In this document: piece after piece, positions 7,676 to 15,328 of the stretch
How positions within the stretch are numbered: the first letter of the stretch is position 1
How the letters are laid out: every line of letters starts with the position of its first letter
Source: an uncultured Pelagibacteraceae bacterium
GTDB lineage: Bacteria > Pseudomonadota > Alphaproteobacteria > Pelagibacterales > Pelagibacteraceae
Length of the DNA: 40,000 bases
Direction: 5' to 3'
Assembly: GCA_902545555.1 (NCBI GenBank)
Contig: CACCGK010000006.1
Location: 1 to 40,000, forward strand
Notes under the pieces: model-generated
The model's input: the letters and a program-made list of their open reading frames with translations, nothing else
The model's database searches: none
What the model was told of the DNA's origin: nothing
Translations under genes and position numbers: made by a program

Positions 7676-8364
7676 TTATTGAGATGATTGAGAAGTCTAT
7701 TTATATTATTTTTAACATTACCTTTTGTTAGTGATCTTCCTATAACAACACCAGATACTTTATTTTCAAAAGCATTTTTAGGAGTCAAAACTCTTTTCTG
7801 ATCGTTTGAGCTATCTCCCGGCAATCTGATTCCTGGAGTAATAATTAATAGTTTTTTGTGTTTTTTTCGAACTATCATGGCTTCTTTGGCAGAACAAACT
7901 ATTCCATCACAACCTGATTTTTTAATTAGATCAGCCTGTTTTAAAACTAATTCTTTAACTTTTTTAGTATGGCCTATTTGTTTAAGAGATTTATCATCTA
8001 GACTTGTTAAAACTGTAACGCCTAATATTTTTATATTTTTATTTATTTTTTTTGCTTCTTTTTTTACTGCTTTCAACATATCTAATCCACCACTGGAATG
8101 AACCGTAATATATTTACATTTTTTTAAATCTTTAAGACTATTTATTGCGGACAAAGCTGTCTGTGGAATATCATTAATTTTTAAATCTAACCAAAAATCA
8201 TTTTTAATATTTTCTAAGAATTTTCTTCCATGTTTAGAATAAATAAATTGAAGACCAAACTTAGGAATTATTTTAAGTTTTTTTGACTTTATTTGAGAAA
8301 TGATTTTTTTAATTTTATTTAGATTTGAGGTATCACATGCAACGAATACAGTTTTATTCTTCAT
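7672..8364 (-). CDS. pyrF: Orotidine 5'-phosphate decarboxylase
   Basis: A 230-residue TIM barrel that converts OMP to UMP, the last step of de novo pyrimidine synthesis. The catalytic tetrad segment is DLKINDIPQT near 60-69 (Asp, Lys, Asp of the family DxKxxDI pattern). VHSSGG near 88, the PGIRLPGD segment near 175 and the phosphate-binding GVVIGRS near 208 are all in place. The start lies 11 nt inside ihfB. Pairing with trpF is usual in alphaproteobacteria. Confidence 0.93.
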   Translation of the reverse strand: MKNKTVFVACDTSNLNKIKKIISQIKSKKLKIIPKFGLQFIYSKHGRKFLENIKNDFWLDLKINDIPQTALSAINSLKDLKKCKYITVHSSGGLDMLKAVKKEAKKINKNIKILGVTVLTSLDDKSLKQIGHTKKVKELVLKQADLIKKSGCDGIVCSAKEAMIVRKKHKKLLIITPGIRLPGDSSNDQKRVLTPKNAFENKVSGVVIGRSLTKGNVKNNINRLLNHLNK

Positions 8365-8647
8365 TATTATTTAATTTTTTAAACAAGTCCTTTGACATTT
8401 TAAAGTGAATTGTTTTTTTTTCTGGAGTATTAACTTTTTCACCAGTTTTTGGATTTCTTGATATTCTAGCTTTCTGAGTATGTGTTTCAAAAACTCCAAA
8501 ACCCCTTAATTCACAACGATCTCCTCTTCTTAGTGCTCTTTTTATTTCACTCAAAATAATATTAGTAAACTTTTCTAGATCTTTTTTTTGGAAATTTGGA
8601 TAGTTAACTGAAAGTTGTTTTAAAAGCTTTGATTTTACAATAGCCAA
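8354..8647 (-). CDS. ihfB: Integration host factor subunit beta (TTG start)
   Basis: A 97-residue HU/IHF-family DNA-bending protein. The beta-arm motif RNPKTGEKV near residue 64 and RGFGVFE near 47 are diagnostic, and the length fits IhfB. The first codon is TTG (minus strand, 8645-8647), preceded by a purine-rich AAGAAGAG at suitable spacing, so a non-ATG start is well supported; no in-frame ATG lies nearby. It lies 16 nt downstream of rpsA, as in many proteobacteria. HU cannot be wholly excluded on sequence alone, but the rpsA neighbourhood favours IHF beta. Confidence 0.9.
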   Translation of the reverse strand: MAIVKSKLLKQLSVNYPNFQKKDLEKFTNIILSEIKRALRRGDRCELRGFGVFETHTQKARISRNPKTGEKVNTPEKKTIHFKMSKDLFKKLNNNEE

Positions 8648-8663
8648 TTTAACTCTTCTTCAA

Positions 8664-10388
8664 TTAGTCTTTTTCTTCTTTTTTCTTCAAATCTTCAGAA
8701 AGTGATGAAAAAGGTAAATTTTTACCTGAACCTTCAGATCCATACTTTTCTAATGCTTCTTTTTTCTCAATTTCCTCTAATAACTTAATACTTAGGGTTA
8801 CTTTTCTTTTAGAGATATCTAAATCTGAAATTGCGCAATCTAGTTTTTCTCCACCAGTCCATCTACTTGGTCTGGCATCTGCTGCATTAATTGCTATTGC
8901 TGATTTTTTTATTAAAAAATCCATTTCACAACCTTCAGGTTTAACTACTAAACCCTTGTTATCTGTAGAAATAACTTTAACAGTAATAGTTTGATTTTTT
9001 GATTTATCTTTAAACCATTCAAAAGGGTCTGGTTGTGTTTGTTTAAGCCCAACCCTTATTTTTTGTTCTGAAGCTTTAATTTCAAGAACTTTGACTTTTA
9101 TTTTATCGCCTTTTTTAAAATTTTTAAGTTCCTCTTCACCATTGTTTGAATAGGTTAGATCGTTACAGTGTAAAAAGGCATCTATATCTAAATCTTTTAT
9201 TTTTACAAACAATGAATATTCGTTTTTATTTACGACCTCACCCTCTACCAAGGTATCAACTGGATATTTTTTTTCAAAAGTTTCAAATGGGTTTTCTTGA
9301 GTAAGCCTATGAGAAATTGCAACTCTTCTTTTTTCTTTATCAATTTCTGTAATAACACAATCAATCTCATCACCTACTTTAAACATTCTTTTAGCTGAGA
9401 TATTTTTTTTAGTCCAACTTAGCTCACTAGAATGTAACAGAGTAGTTAAACCTGGCTCTAACTCACAAAATGCTCCAAAGTCCATTATTTTTACCACTTT
9501 AACTTTATAATTTTTATTTAATTCATAATTTTCTATATGTTCAAACGGATCCGGAGATAACTGTTTAACTGAACATCCTACTTGTAGTTTTTCTTTATCC
9601 ACACTAATAACTAAAAGGTCGTGACTTTCTCCAATACTAAATACTTCATCAGGATGATTAACTCTAGAATAAGAGATTTCTTGTAAGTGAACTAACACAT
9701 CAAGTTCTCCGTTTACATTAAAGAAGCACCCGAAAGAGCTATAACCTTTAACTTCAGCTCCCTTGATTATGTCTCCGACTTTATATTTTTCAATTATTTT
9801 TGCTTTATCCTCTTTTTTAAATGATGAAATAATTTCTCTTCTTGAAACACATGCATTTCCTCTTACTTTATCTAATTTGATTAATGCAAATTTTTGTGGT
9901 TCATTCATTAAATGACTTATATCTTTTAGAGGTTTATCACTTATCTGTGATCCAGGTAAAAACATCAGAGACCCGGTATCAATATGTTCAACTATACATC
10001 CACCTTTACATTTTGAAGTGATTTTACCCATGATAGGTTCATTTTTTTCATAAGCTTCTACTAATTTATCCCATCCCTTTATTTTTTGTGCTTTACTAGC
10101 AGAAACTAGAACTTCTCCATGTTTATCCTCAATTTTCTCAAGTAGTACGGATATTTTTTCTCCTAATTTTATCTTTTCACTTAATCCCATACTTTTAAGT
10201 TCGTTAATATCAAGAACAGGTTCAGATTTTAGTCCTTCAACAAACAAAAAAACGAATTTTTCAGTAATTTTATTTATTTTTCCCTCAATTATCTTACCTT
10301 CTTCGATTTGCACTTTAGATAATTGGCTGTTTAGTAGTTTTTCAAATTCTTTAGAAGCTGGATTACTTAAATCTTTATAAATTTCCAT
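8664..10388 (-). CDS. rpsA: 30S ribosomal protein S1
   Basis: A 574-residue protein built of tandem S1 RNA-binding repeats. Linker-and-domain signatures recur as SPDPFE, QENPFE and QPDPFE before successive domains, giving about six S1 domains as in E. coli (557 residues). It brings mRNA to the 30S subunit, which matters here because most genes in this window lack an obvious Shine-Dalgarno sequence. The start ATG shares a base with the cmk stop (TAATG at 10388) and has only a distant AGGA upstream. The cmk-rpsA-ihfB order is conserved. The acidic-basic C-terminal tail (last ~30 residues) is low complexity. Confidence 0.96.
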   Translation of the reverse strand: MEIYKDLSNPASKEFEKLLNSQLSKVQIEEGKIIEGKINKITEKFVFLFVEGLKSEPVLDINELKSMGLSEKIKLGEKISVLLEKIEDKHGEVLVSASKAQKIKGWDKLVEAYEKNEPIMGKITSKCKGGCIVEHIDTGSLMFLPGSQISDKPLKDISHLMNEPQKFALIKLDKVRGNACVSRREIISSFKKEDKAKIIEKYKVGDIIKGAEVKGYSSFGCFFNVNGELDVLVHLQEISYSRVNHPDEVFSIGESHDLLVISVDKEKLQVGCSVKQLSPDPFEHIENYELNKNYKVKVVKIMDFGAFCELEPGLTTLLHSSELSWTKKNISAKRMFKVGDEIDCVITEIDKEKRRVAISHRLTQENPFETFEKKYPVDTLVEGEVVNKNEYSLFVKIKDLDIDAFLHCNDLTYSNNGEEELKNFKKGDKIKVKVLEIKASEQKIRVGLKQTQPDPFEWFKDKSKNQTITVKVISTDNKGLVVKPEGCEMDFLIKKSAIAINAADARPSRWTGGEKLDCAISDLDISKRKVTLSIKLLEEIEKKEALEKYGSEGSGKNLPFSSLSEDLKKKEEKD

Positions 10389-11041
10389 TAATTATTAATT
10401 TTCCTGTCTATAATTTTTTTTATTTTTAAAAAACATGCCCTTTTAGTAAGGTTTGAGGTATTAATCAATAGTGAATCTTTTGTTTTCTTGAGTGGAGATA
10501 TTTTTCTCTGAAAATCACTTTTATCACGTTTTTTAATGCTTTTTAATACTTCGGAGTATGAAATTTTTTTTTTTAAACTTTTAAGTTCTTTATATCTTCG
10601 TAAAGCACGAGTTTTTATGTTGGCTGTTATAAAAAATTTGATATCCGCATCAGGTATAATTTTGTATGTTATGTCTCTGCCATCTAAACAAGAGCCTTTA
10701 AATTTTTTGGGAGGATTGTAAGCTATATTTACTTGATATTTATGTACAAGGTCTCTTATTTTTTTTTGTTTAGCTATTTTAGATGCATGAATACCTACCT
10801 CATCTGATAGAAAATACTTATTTTGAAGATCATTTAATTTCAAGGATCTAATTTTTTTATTTATAAAATTATAGTTAAATTTTTTGGGATATTTTAAATG
10901 AAAGAATGCAATCATTCTGTATATTTTTCCAGTATCTAAATAACAAAGATTATAGTGTTTTGAAATTGCTTTAGCTATTGTGCCAGCGCCAGCTGCAGCA
11001 GGGGAATCGATTGCAATTTTAAGTATTTTATTTTTATTCAC
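10388..11041 (-). CDS. cmk: Cytidylate kinase, lacking the Walker A lysine (GTG start)
   Basis: A 217-residue protein in the conserved aroA-cmk-rpsA slot. Family features are clear: YLDTGKIYR near 34-42, LDGRDITYKIIPDA near 118-131, RALRRYKEL near 145 and an RDKSDFQRKISPL segment near 170. The Walker A loop, normally GPxGxGKGT, reads SPAAAGAGT (13-21), so both the first Gly (S13) and the phosphate-binding Lys (A19) are replaced; the codon is GCT. CMP/dCMP phosphorylation is the expected role, but catalysis must work without that lysine, or the protein has changed function. The start is GTG, 2 nt after the aroA stop. Confidence 0.88.
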   Translation of the reverse strand: MNKNKILKIAIDSPAAAGAGTIAKAISKHYNLCYLDTGKIYRMIAFFHLKYPKKFNYNFINKKIRSLKLNDLQNKYFLSDEVGIHASKIAKQKKIRDLVHKYQVNIAYNPPKKFKGSCLDGRDITYKIIPDADIKFFITANIKTRALRRYKELKSLKKKISYSEVLKSIKKRDKSDFQRKISPLKKTKDSLLINTSNLTKRACFLKIKKIIDRKINN

Positions 11042-11043
11042 AA

Positions 11044-12363
11044 TTATTTTTTTAGTTGATCAATAATTTTTAGAAAAGTCGGGAAAGAGGAATTTATAGA
11101 TTCTTTATCATGAATATACCACTGGCCTCCAAAAGACAAAGCAGCGATTACACTTGTCATAAAAATACGGTGATCTTTTAGAAAATTTTTAATTAAAATT
11201 TTTTTATTTATTTTTAAATCTGGATTTCCATAAATTTTAATTGAACTTTTAGTAGTAATAGTTTTGATTCCCATTTGATTTAGAATTTTTGAACCCAATT
11301 TAAGTCTTGGACTTTCTTTTTTATCTAATTCACCCAAATTCTTAAAGTAAGATATTCCATTTGCTTTAGCGGCAACTAAAAAAATAAGTAGAAACTCATC
11401 AATTGCGCTACTATTTAGTGAAGATGGACAATTTATTGGTTTTATTTTTTTTGTACTTATAACTTCAATATTTGCATTTTTTTCACCTTTATAAATTTTT
11501 TTATTTTTAAAATTAATATTTACACCCATTTTTCTTAAAATAGTAATTATGCCAATTCTAGATGGGTTGATGTTTACATTTCTAATTAAAATTTTTGAAT
11601 TCTTAGAGAGCGCAGTTAAAACAATAAAAAATGCACTTGAACTTATATCAGATGGAATATTGTAATTTAGACAATTTATTTTTTTTACTCCTTTAACTTT
11701 AATTTCATCATAGTTTTTCTTTTTTTTAATATTAATTGGTAATTTAAGATATTTTAAAAGTAACTCTGTATGATTTCTAGATTTTTTAGCCTTAATTTTT
11801 GTTGTCCCATTTGTTCTCAATGCTGCAAAAATCACTGCGCTTTTACATTGTGCAGACCCAAGCTTTTCGTAATATTTAATTGGTTTTAGTTTTTGTTTTC
11901 CAAATATATTAAGCGGTAAATATTTTTTTTCTTTTAGTTTGAACACTGCTCCAAACTTTTTTAAAGGATCTGATACTCTCTTAAAATCTCTTTTAGATAA
12001 ACTTTTATCACCGATTAATCTTATAGGAAATTTGGTGTTAATTAAGAAACCTAGTAAAAGTCTACCTAATGTTCCAGAGTTTTCTGCGTTAATTTGAATA
12101 TTTTTTTTATATTTGTAGCCATTCACCCCTTTACCATAAATTATACATTTTTTATTTTCGAATTTAACCTTTATACCTAATTTTTTAATTGCATTAATTG
12201 CAGCTAAAACGTCACTAGACATTAAGAGATTTTTAGCAGTCGATTTTCCATGTGCTAAAGATGACAACAAAACCCATCTTATACTAATACTTTTATCACT
12301 ACATACCGAAATTTTTTTATCAAACGGTTTAATCTTATCTTTAATTGTAAATATATTTGGCAT
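11044..12363 (-). CDS. aroA: 3-phosphoshikimate 1-carboxyvinyltransferase (EPSP synthase)
   Basis: A 439-residue EPSP synthase joining shikimate 3-phosphate and phosphoenolpyruvate. Recognisable motifs are SDKSISIR near 22-29 (family PGDKSISHR), ENSGTLGRLL near 93, GSAQCKSA near 168, the catalytic Asp in IDEFLL near 323, and DHRIFM near 397. The PEP-binding KESDR segment reads KESPR. The enzyme is divergent but keeps the Lys, Arg and Asp catalytic positions. Together with pheA and the trp genes it shows that aromatic amino acids are made de novo. It is 6 nt from lptB and 2 nt from cmk. Confidence 0.93.
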   Translation of the reverse strand: MPNIFTIKDKIKPFDKKISVCSDKSISIRWVLLSSLAHGKSTAKNLLMSSDVLAAINAIKKLGIKVKFENKKCIIYGKGVNGYKYKKNIQINAENSGTLGRLLLGFLINTKFPIRLIGDKSLSKRDFKRVSDPLKKFGAVFKLKEKKYLPLNIFGKQKLKPIKYYEKLGSAQCKSAVIFAALRTNGTTKIKAKKSRNHTELLLKYLKLPINIKKKKNYDEIKVKGVKKINCLNYNIPSDISSSAFFIVLTALSKNSKILIRNVNINPSRIGIITILRKMGVNINFKNKKIYKGEKNANIEVISTKKIKPINCPSSLNSSAIDEFLLIFLVAAKANGISYFKNLGELDKKESPRLKLGSKILNQMGIKTITTKSSIKIYGNPDLKINKKILIKNFLKDHRIFMTSVIAALSFGGQWYIHDKESINSSFPTFLKIIDQLKK

Positions 12364-12369
12364 TGAATT

Positions 12370-13146
12370 TTAGTTGAACTTAAAACTATCACCAAAGTAT
12401 GCATTTTTCGCATTTATATCTTTTACAAGATTAGATGGTGTATCTTTTGCTACTATTTTTCCATTACTTAAAATCATTGCTGTATCAACACAGGCAAGTA
12501 AATCCCGAGCTTGGTGATCGCAAATACAAATAGTTATGCTACTTTCTTCCTGTAAATTTACAATTATTTCTTGAAGCATTTTAATAGTAAGAACATCAAG
12601 TGCAGCAAAAGGCTCATCTAAAAGTAATACCTTTGGCTCACTTAATAAAGCTAGAGCAAGAACCAATTTTCTTTTTTGTCCTCCAGATAGATGTTTAGCT
12701 TTAATTTCTCTTAAGTTGTCTAATTCAAATCTAGAGGTGACGTAATTTATTCTCTTTACTCTATAATTTTTATCTTCAATAACTATTTCACTAATTGCCT
12801 TTAAATTATCGTTTAAAGATAAATCATTAAAGTATCCACCATACTGAGGAACATAGCCAACTTTAAATTTTCTTGTTCTCAAATAAACAGGGAAATTAGT
12901 TACATCTGTATTATTTATTTTAATTTTTCCAGAGTTTGGGCTAATTAAACCTGTTAATAAATTAAATATAGTAGACTTTCCAACACCATTAGGGCCTAAC
13001 ATCCCAAATATTTGTCCCTCATTAATATTAAAATTTATGTTATCCAAAATTAGTCTATTTCCGTAGGAAAGAGAAACGTCTTTAAATTCAATAATTGAGT
13101 TGTAGTTTTTAAAAGATTTAATTCTAAATTTTTTTATAATTGCCAT
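12370..13146 (-). CDS. lptB: LPS export ABC transporter ATP-binding protein
   Basis: A 258-residue ABC ATPase. Walker A GPNGVGKST (51-59), Q-loop YVPQYGG near 99-104, signature LSGGQ (153-157), Walker B LLLDEP (174-179) and the switch His in CDHQ are all present. It powers extraction of lipopolysaccharide from the inner membrane together with LptF and LptG, which are not in this window. It carries about 17 extra N-terminal residues compared with E. coli LptB. It lies 1 nt after lptC, with no lptA in between and no rpoN after it, unlike the usual proteobacterial cluster. Confidence 0.92.
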   Translation of the reverse strand: MAIIKKFRIKSFKNYNSIIEFKDVSLSYGNRLILDNINFNINEGQIFGMLGPNGVGKSTIFNLLTGLISPNSGKIKINNTDVTNFPVYLRTRKFKVGYVPQYGGYFNDLSLNDNLKAISEIVIEDKNYRVKRINYVTSRFELDNLREIKAKHLSGGQKRKLVLALALLSEPKVLLLDEPFAALDVLTIKMLQEIIVNLQEESSITICICDHQARDLLACVDTAMILSNGKIVAKDTPSNLVKDINAKNAYFGDSFKFN

Positions 13147-13147
13147 T

Positions 13148-13711
13148 TTAATAATTTTTATTTTTTATATTTACTTTTTTATTGTTTTCATACATAAAAA
13201 TTTTAGTATCTTTTGTCTCGATATTCATCTCAACAACATCAGCTCTCATTACATTTTCTAAATTAGTAAATACAATATTTTTAGAGATTATCATCGAATT
13301 TCTTTTTAATGAAAAATCTAAATAATCACCAGTTATTTTATTATCTAAATAGGTAATTATTACTTTTTTTGAAAAAATTGTGTCGTAATTACTTGTATTA
13401 TATTTTCCAAAATTTGAGGTAATTTTAATCTTTTCAGAGTTTGTCAATTCAATTAATGACCTTACGTCCTCTAAAAAAATAATATTATTATTGTTTAAAT
13501 CTATTTCTCCCTTAGTAGCCCTGATTATATATTTGTTTCCTTTTGTATCTTTAGAAATATACTCAACATTTTCCAATAAATTTGATTTAAAAGTTTCAGA
13601 ACTATCATCATTGACGATTAATTTTTCCTCATCTTTTTTTTTAATGAATTTCAGATATAAAAAATAACATATTAAAAAAATACCAAGTAAAACCAGAATT
13701 TTTTTCAGCAT
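13148..13711 (-). CDS. lptC: LPS export system protein LptC
   Basis: A 187-residue protein with one N-terminal membrane helix (about residues 4-20) followed by a beta-rich periplasmic domain, in keeping with bitopic LptC. Sequence conservation is low, as is normal for LptC; the assignment rests on the kdsD-lptC-lptB order, the topology and the beta-jellyroll-like periodicity. It would pass lipopolysaccharide from LptBFG to a periplasmic bridge. No separate lptA gene follows, so LptA either lies elsewhere or is replaced. The gene abuts kdsD with no spacer and lptB with 1 nt. Confidence 0.8.
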   Translation of the reverse strand: MLKKILVLLGIFLICYFLYLKFIKKKDEEKLIVNDDSSETFKSNLLENVEYISKDTKGNKYIIRATKGEIDLNNNNIIFLEDVRSLIELTNSEKIKITSNFGKYNTSNYDTIFSKKVIITYLDNKITGDYLDFSLKRNSMIISKNIVFTNLENVMRADVVEMNIETKDTKIFMYENNKKVNIKNKNY

Positions 13712-14692
13712 TTACGAAATATTTGACTGTAAAATTGTGTGCACATGAATTACACCAATCGTATTATTTGGTCTTTTTTTAGTATTTACAACCAATGATG
13801 TAATTTTTTTTGAATTCATTAAATTTAGAGCCTTTGCAGCTAACTCATTTTTATCTATAGAAACTGGTTTTTTGGTCATTATTTTTTTGACTGACAATGA
13901 ATGAAAATTTAAATTTTTTTCACTAAATCTTCTAATTTGACCATCTGTAATAATTCCAATAGTTTTTTTATTTTTATTTCTAACTATTAAAACTCCTAAT
14001 TTTTTTTCTGTTAGAATTTTTAGAGCTTTACTCATTTTCAATTTTTCGCTGACGAATGGTATTTTGTTACCTGTTAACATAATATCTTCTACTGTTTTTA
14101 GTTGAGCTCCAAGGCTTCCCGCAGGGTGAAGTTTTTTAAAATCTAGTTTCCCAAATTTTTTATATTTCATAGTAGCAATTGCTAATGCATCTCCCAATGC
14201 AAGTTGAGAAGTTGTACTTGCAGTAGGAACAATACTTCCAGCTTCCTCAACTCTTGGAATTAAGAGCTTGATGTCTGAGGCTTTATATAAAATAGATTCT
14301 TTTTTTGAGACAATTCCAATTAAAAATATTTTATTTCTTTTTACATATTGTATAATATTTTTAAGCTCATTTGTTTTGCCTGAATAACTTATTAAAATTA
14401 AAATGTCCTTTTTAGATACCATCCCTAGATCACCGTGGGAAGCTTCACTTGCCGCAATACTAAAAGAAGGTGTGCCAACAGAAGCTAATGTTGAAGCAAT
14501 TTTTGATGCTATCAATCCACTTTTGCCTACACCCCCAAGTATTACTTTAGATTGACATTTGGATATTTTAATAACGGCATTATGAAAAGATTTGTTAATA
14601 TTTTTTTTTAATTTTTGTAAAGCTTTTATTTCCAGATTAATTACATCTTTAGCTGTTAATATAGATTTGTTATTTTTTATTAGTGTGCCCAT
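13712..14692 (-). CDS. kdsD: Arabinose-5-phosphate isomerase (KdsD/KpsF family)
   Basis: A 326-residue protein with an N-terminal SIS sugar-phosphate isomerase domain and two C-terminal CBS repeats. SIS hallmarks are GVGKSGLIASKIASTLASVGTPSF near 55-78, the segment SHGDLGM near 84 and ISYSGKTNEL near 98. CBS motifs are GVLIVRN...GIITDGQIRR and the last ~60 residues. It interconverts ribulose-5-phosphate and arabinose-5-phosphate, the first step of Kdo synthesis, so it works upstream of kdsB at 19711. It overlaps the rnd-like gene by 13 nt. Confidence 0.94.
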   Translation of the reverse strand: MGTLIKNNKSILTAKDVINLEIKALQKLKKNINKSFHNAVIKISKCQSKVILGGVGKSGLIASKIASTLASVGTPSFSIAASEASHGDLGMVSKKDILILISYSGKTNELKNIIQYVKRNKIFLIGIVSKKESILYKASDIKLLIPRVEEAGSIVPTASTTSQLALGDALAIATMKYKKFGKLDFKKLHPAGSLGAQLKTVEDIMLTGNKIPFVSEKLKMSKALKILTEKKLGVLIVRNKNKKTIGIITDGQIRRFSEKNLNFHSLSVKKIMTKKPVSIDKNELAAKALNLMNSKKITSLVVNTKKRPNNTIGVIHVHTILQSNIS

Positions 14693-15291
14693 ATATCTTC
14701 TTTAAAGAATGCCAAATCTAGATCTACTCTAGTTTTTAAAAATTTTAAACAATCTTCATAAAGCTTTATTCTGTTTTCTCTTTCTAGTATTTTAATTAAC
14801 TCTTCATGAATTCTATGAAGATATATTACATCATTTGCACAATATTTAAGTTGAGAAGGTGTTAATTCACCTCCAAAATCTGAATTTTGAAATTGTTTAC
14901 TTATGTCTATATTTATAAATTCTTTTATAAGAGTTTTTAATGAATGGTTGTCAGAATAAGATCTTGCTAATTTAGATGCGATTTTTGTGTCAAAAATATT
15001 ATTTGTATCAGTTCTTAAGTAATACTTAATGTGTGCCATATCAGCTCTTCCGAAATGAAAAATCTTGGCAATATTCTCGTCTTTTAATATCCTAGCTAAA
15101 TTAGGCGCGTTATAATTATTTCTATCAAACTGAATTATATGAGCATCAGACCTACCTGTAGATATTTGAATTAAGCAAAGTGGATCACGTCTTACATTTA
15201 GACCCATAAATTCTCCATCAACAGCTATTTTATTGCCTAAATTTAAATCTTCTGGTAGATCGTTTTTGTGCAATTGAATATTATTACTCAT
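14680..15291 (-). CDS. Ribonuclease D-like 3'-5' exonuclease (catalytic domain only)
   Basis: A 203-residue DEDDy exonuclease. D25 and E27 (VDGEF), D84 (GRADM) and the Y150-x3-D154 pair (YCANDV) supply the metal-binding set. E. coli RNase D is about 375 residues because of C-terminal HRDC domains; none is present, as is common for the short alphaproteobacterial form. It probably trims 3' ends of tRNA or other small RNAs. It is the first gene of the 14-gene minus-strand block and diverges from the NDUFA9-like gene across only 16 bp. No Shine-Dalgarno sequence is seen. Confidence 0.88.
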   Translation of the reverse strand: MSNNIQLHKNDLPEDLNLGNKIAVDGEFMGLNVRRDPLCLIQISTGRSDAHIIQFDRNNYNAPNLARILKDENIAKIFHFGRADMAHIKYYLRTDTNNIFDTKIASKLARSYSDNHSLKTLIKEFINIDISKQFQNSDFGGELTPSQLKYCANDVIYLHRIHEELIKILERENRIKLYEDCLKFLKTRVDLDLAFFKEDIWAH

Positions 15292-15300
15292 TTATAAACA

Positions 15301-15328
15301 TATATATATGAAAGCAAAAAATTGTCTA
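15301..15328 (-). promoter_or_regulatory. Possible promoter of the rnd-kdsD-lpt-trp block
   Basis: On the minus strand TAGACA (15328-15323) and TATATA (15306-15301) are separated by 16 bp, predicting a start near 15294, about 3 nt before the rnd-like ATG. The -35 lies inside the first codons of the divergent gene. AT-rich DNA makes chance matches likely. Confidence 0.35.

Noticed and set aside
14680..14700. 13-nt overlap between the rnd-like gene and kdsD as a sign of a frameshift or fusion
   Set aside because: Both proteins have complete, independent domains and normal ends; short overlaps occur throughout this block.
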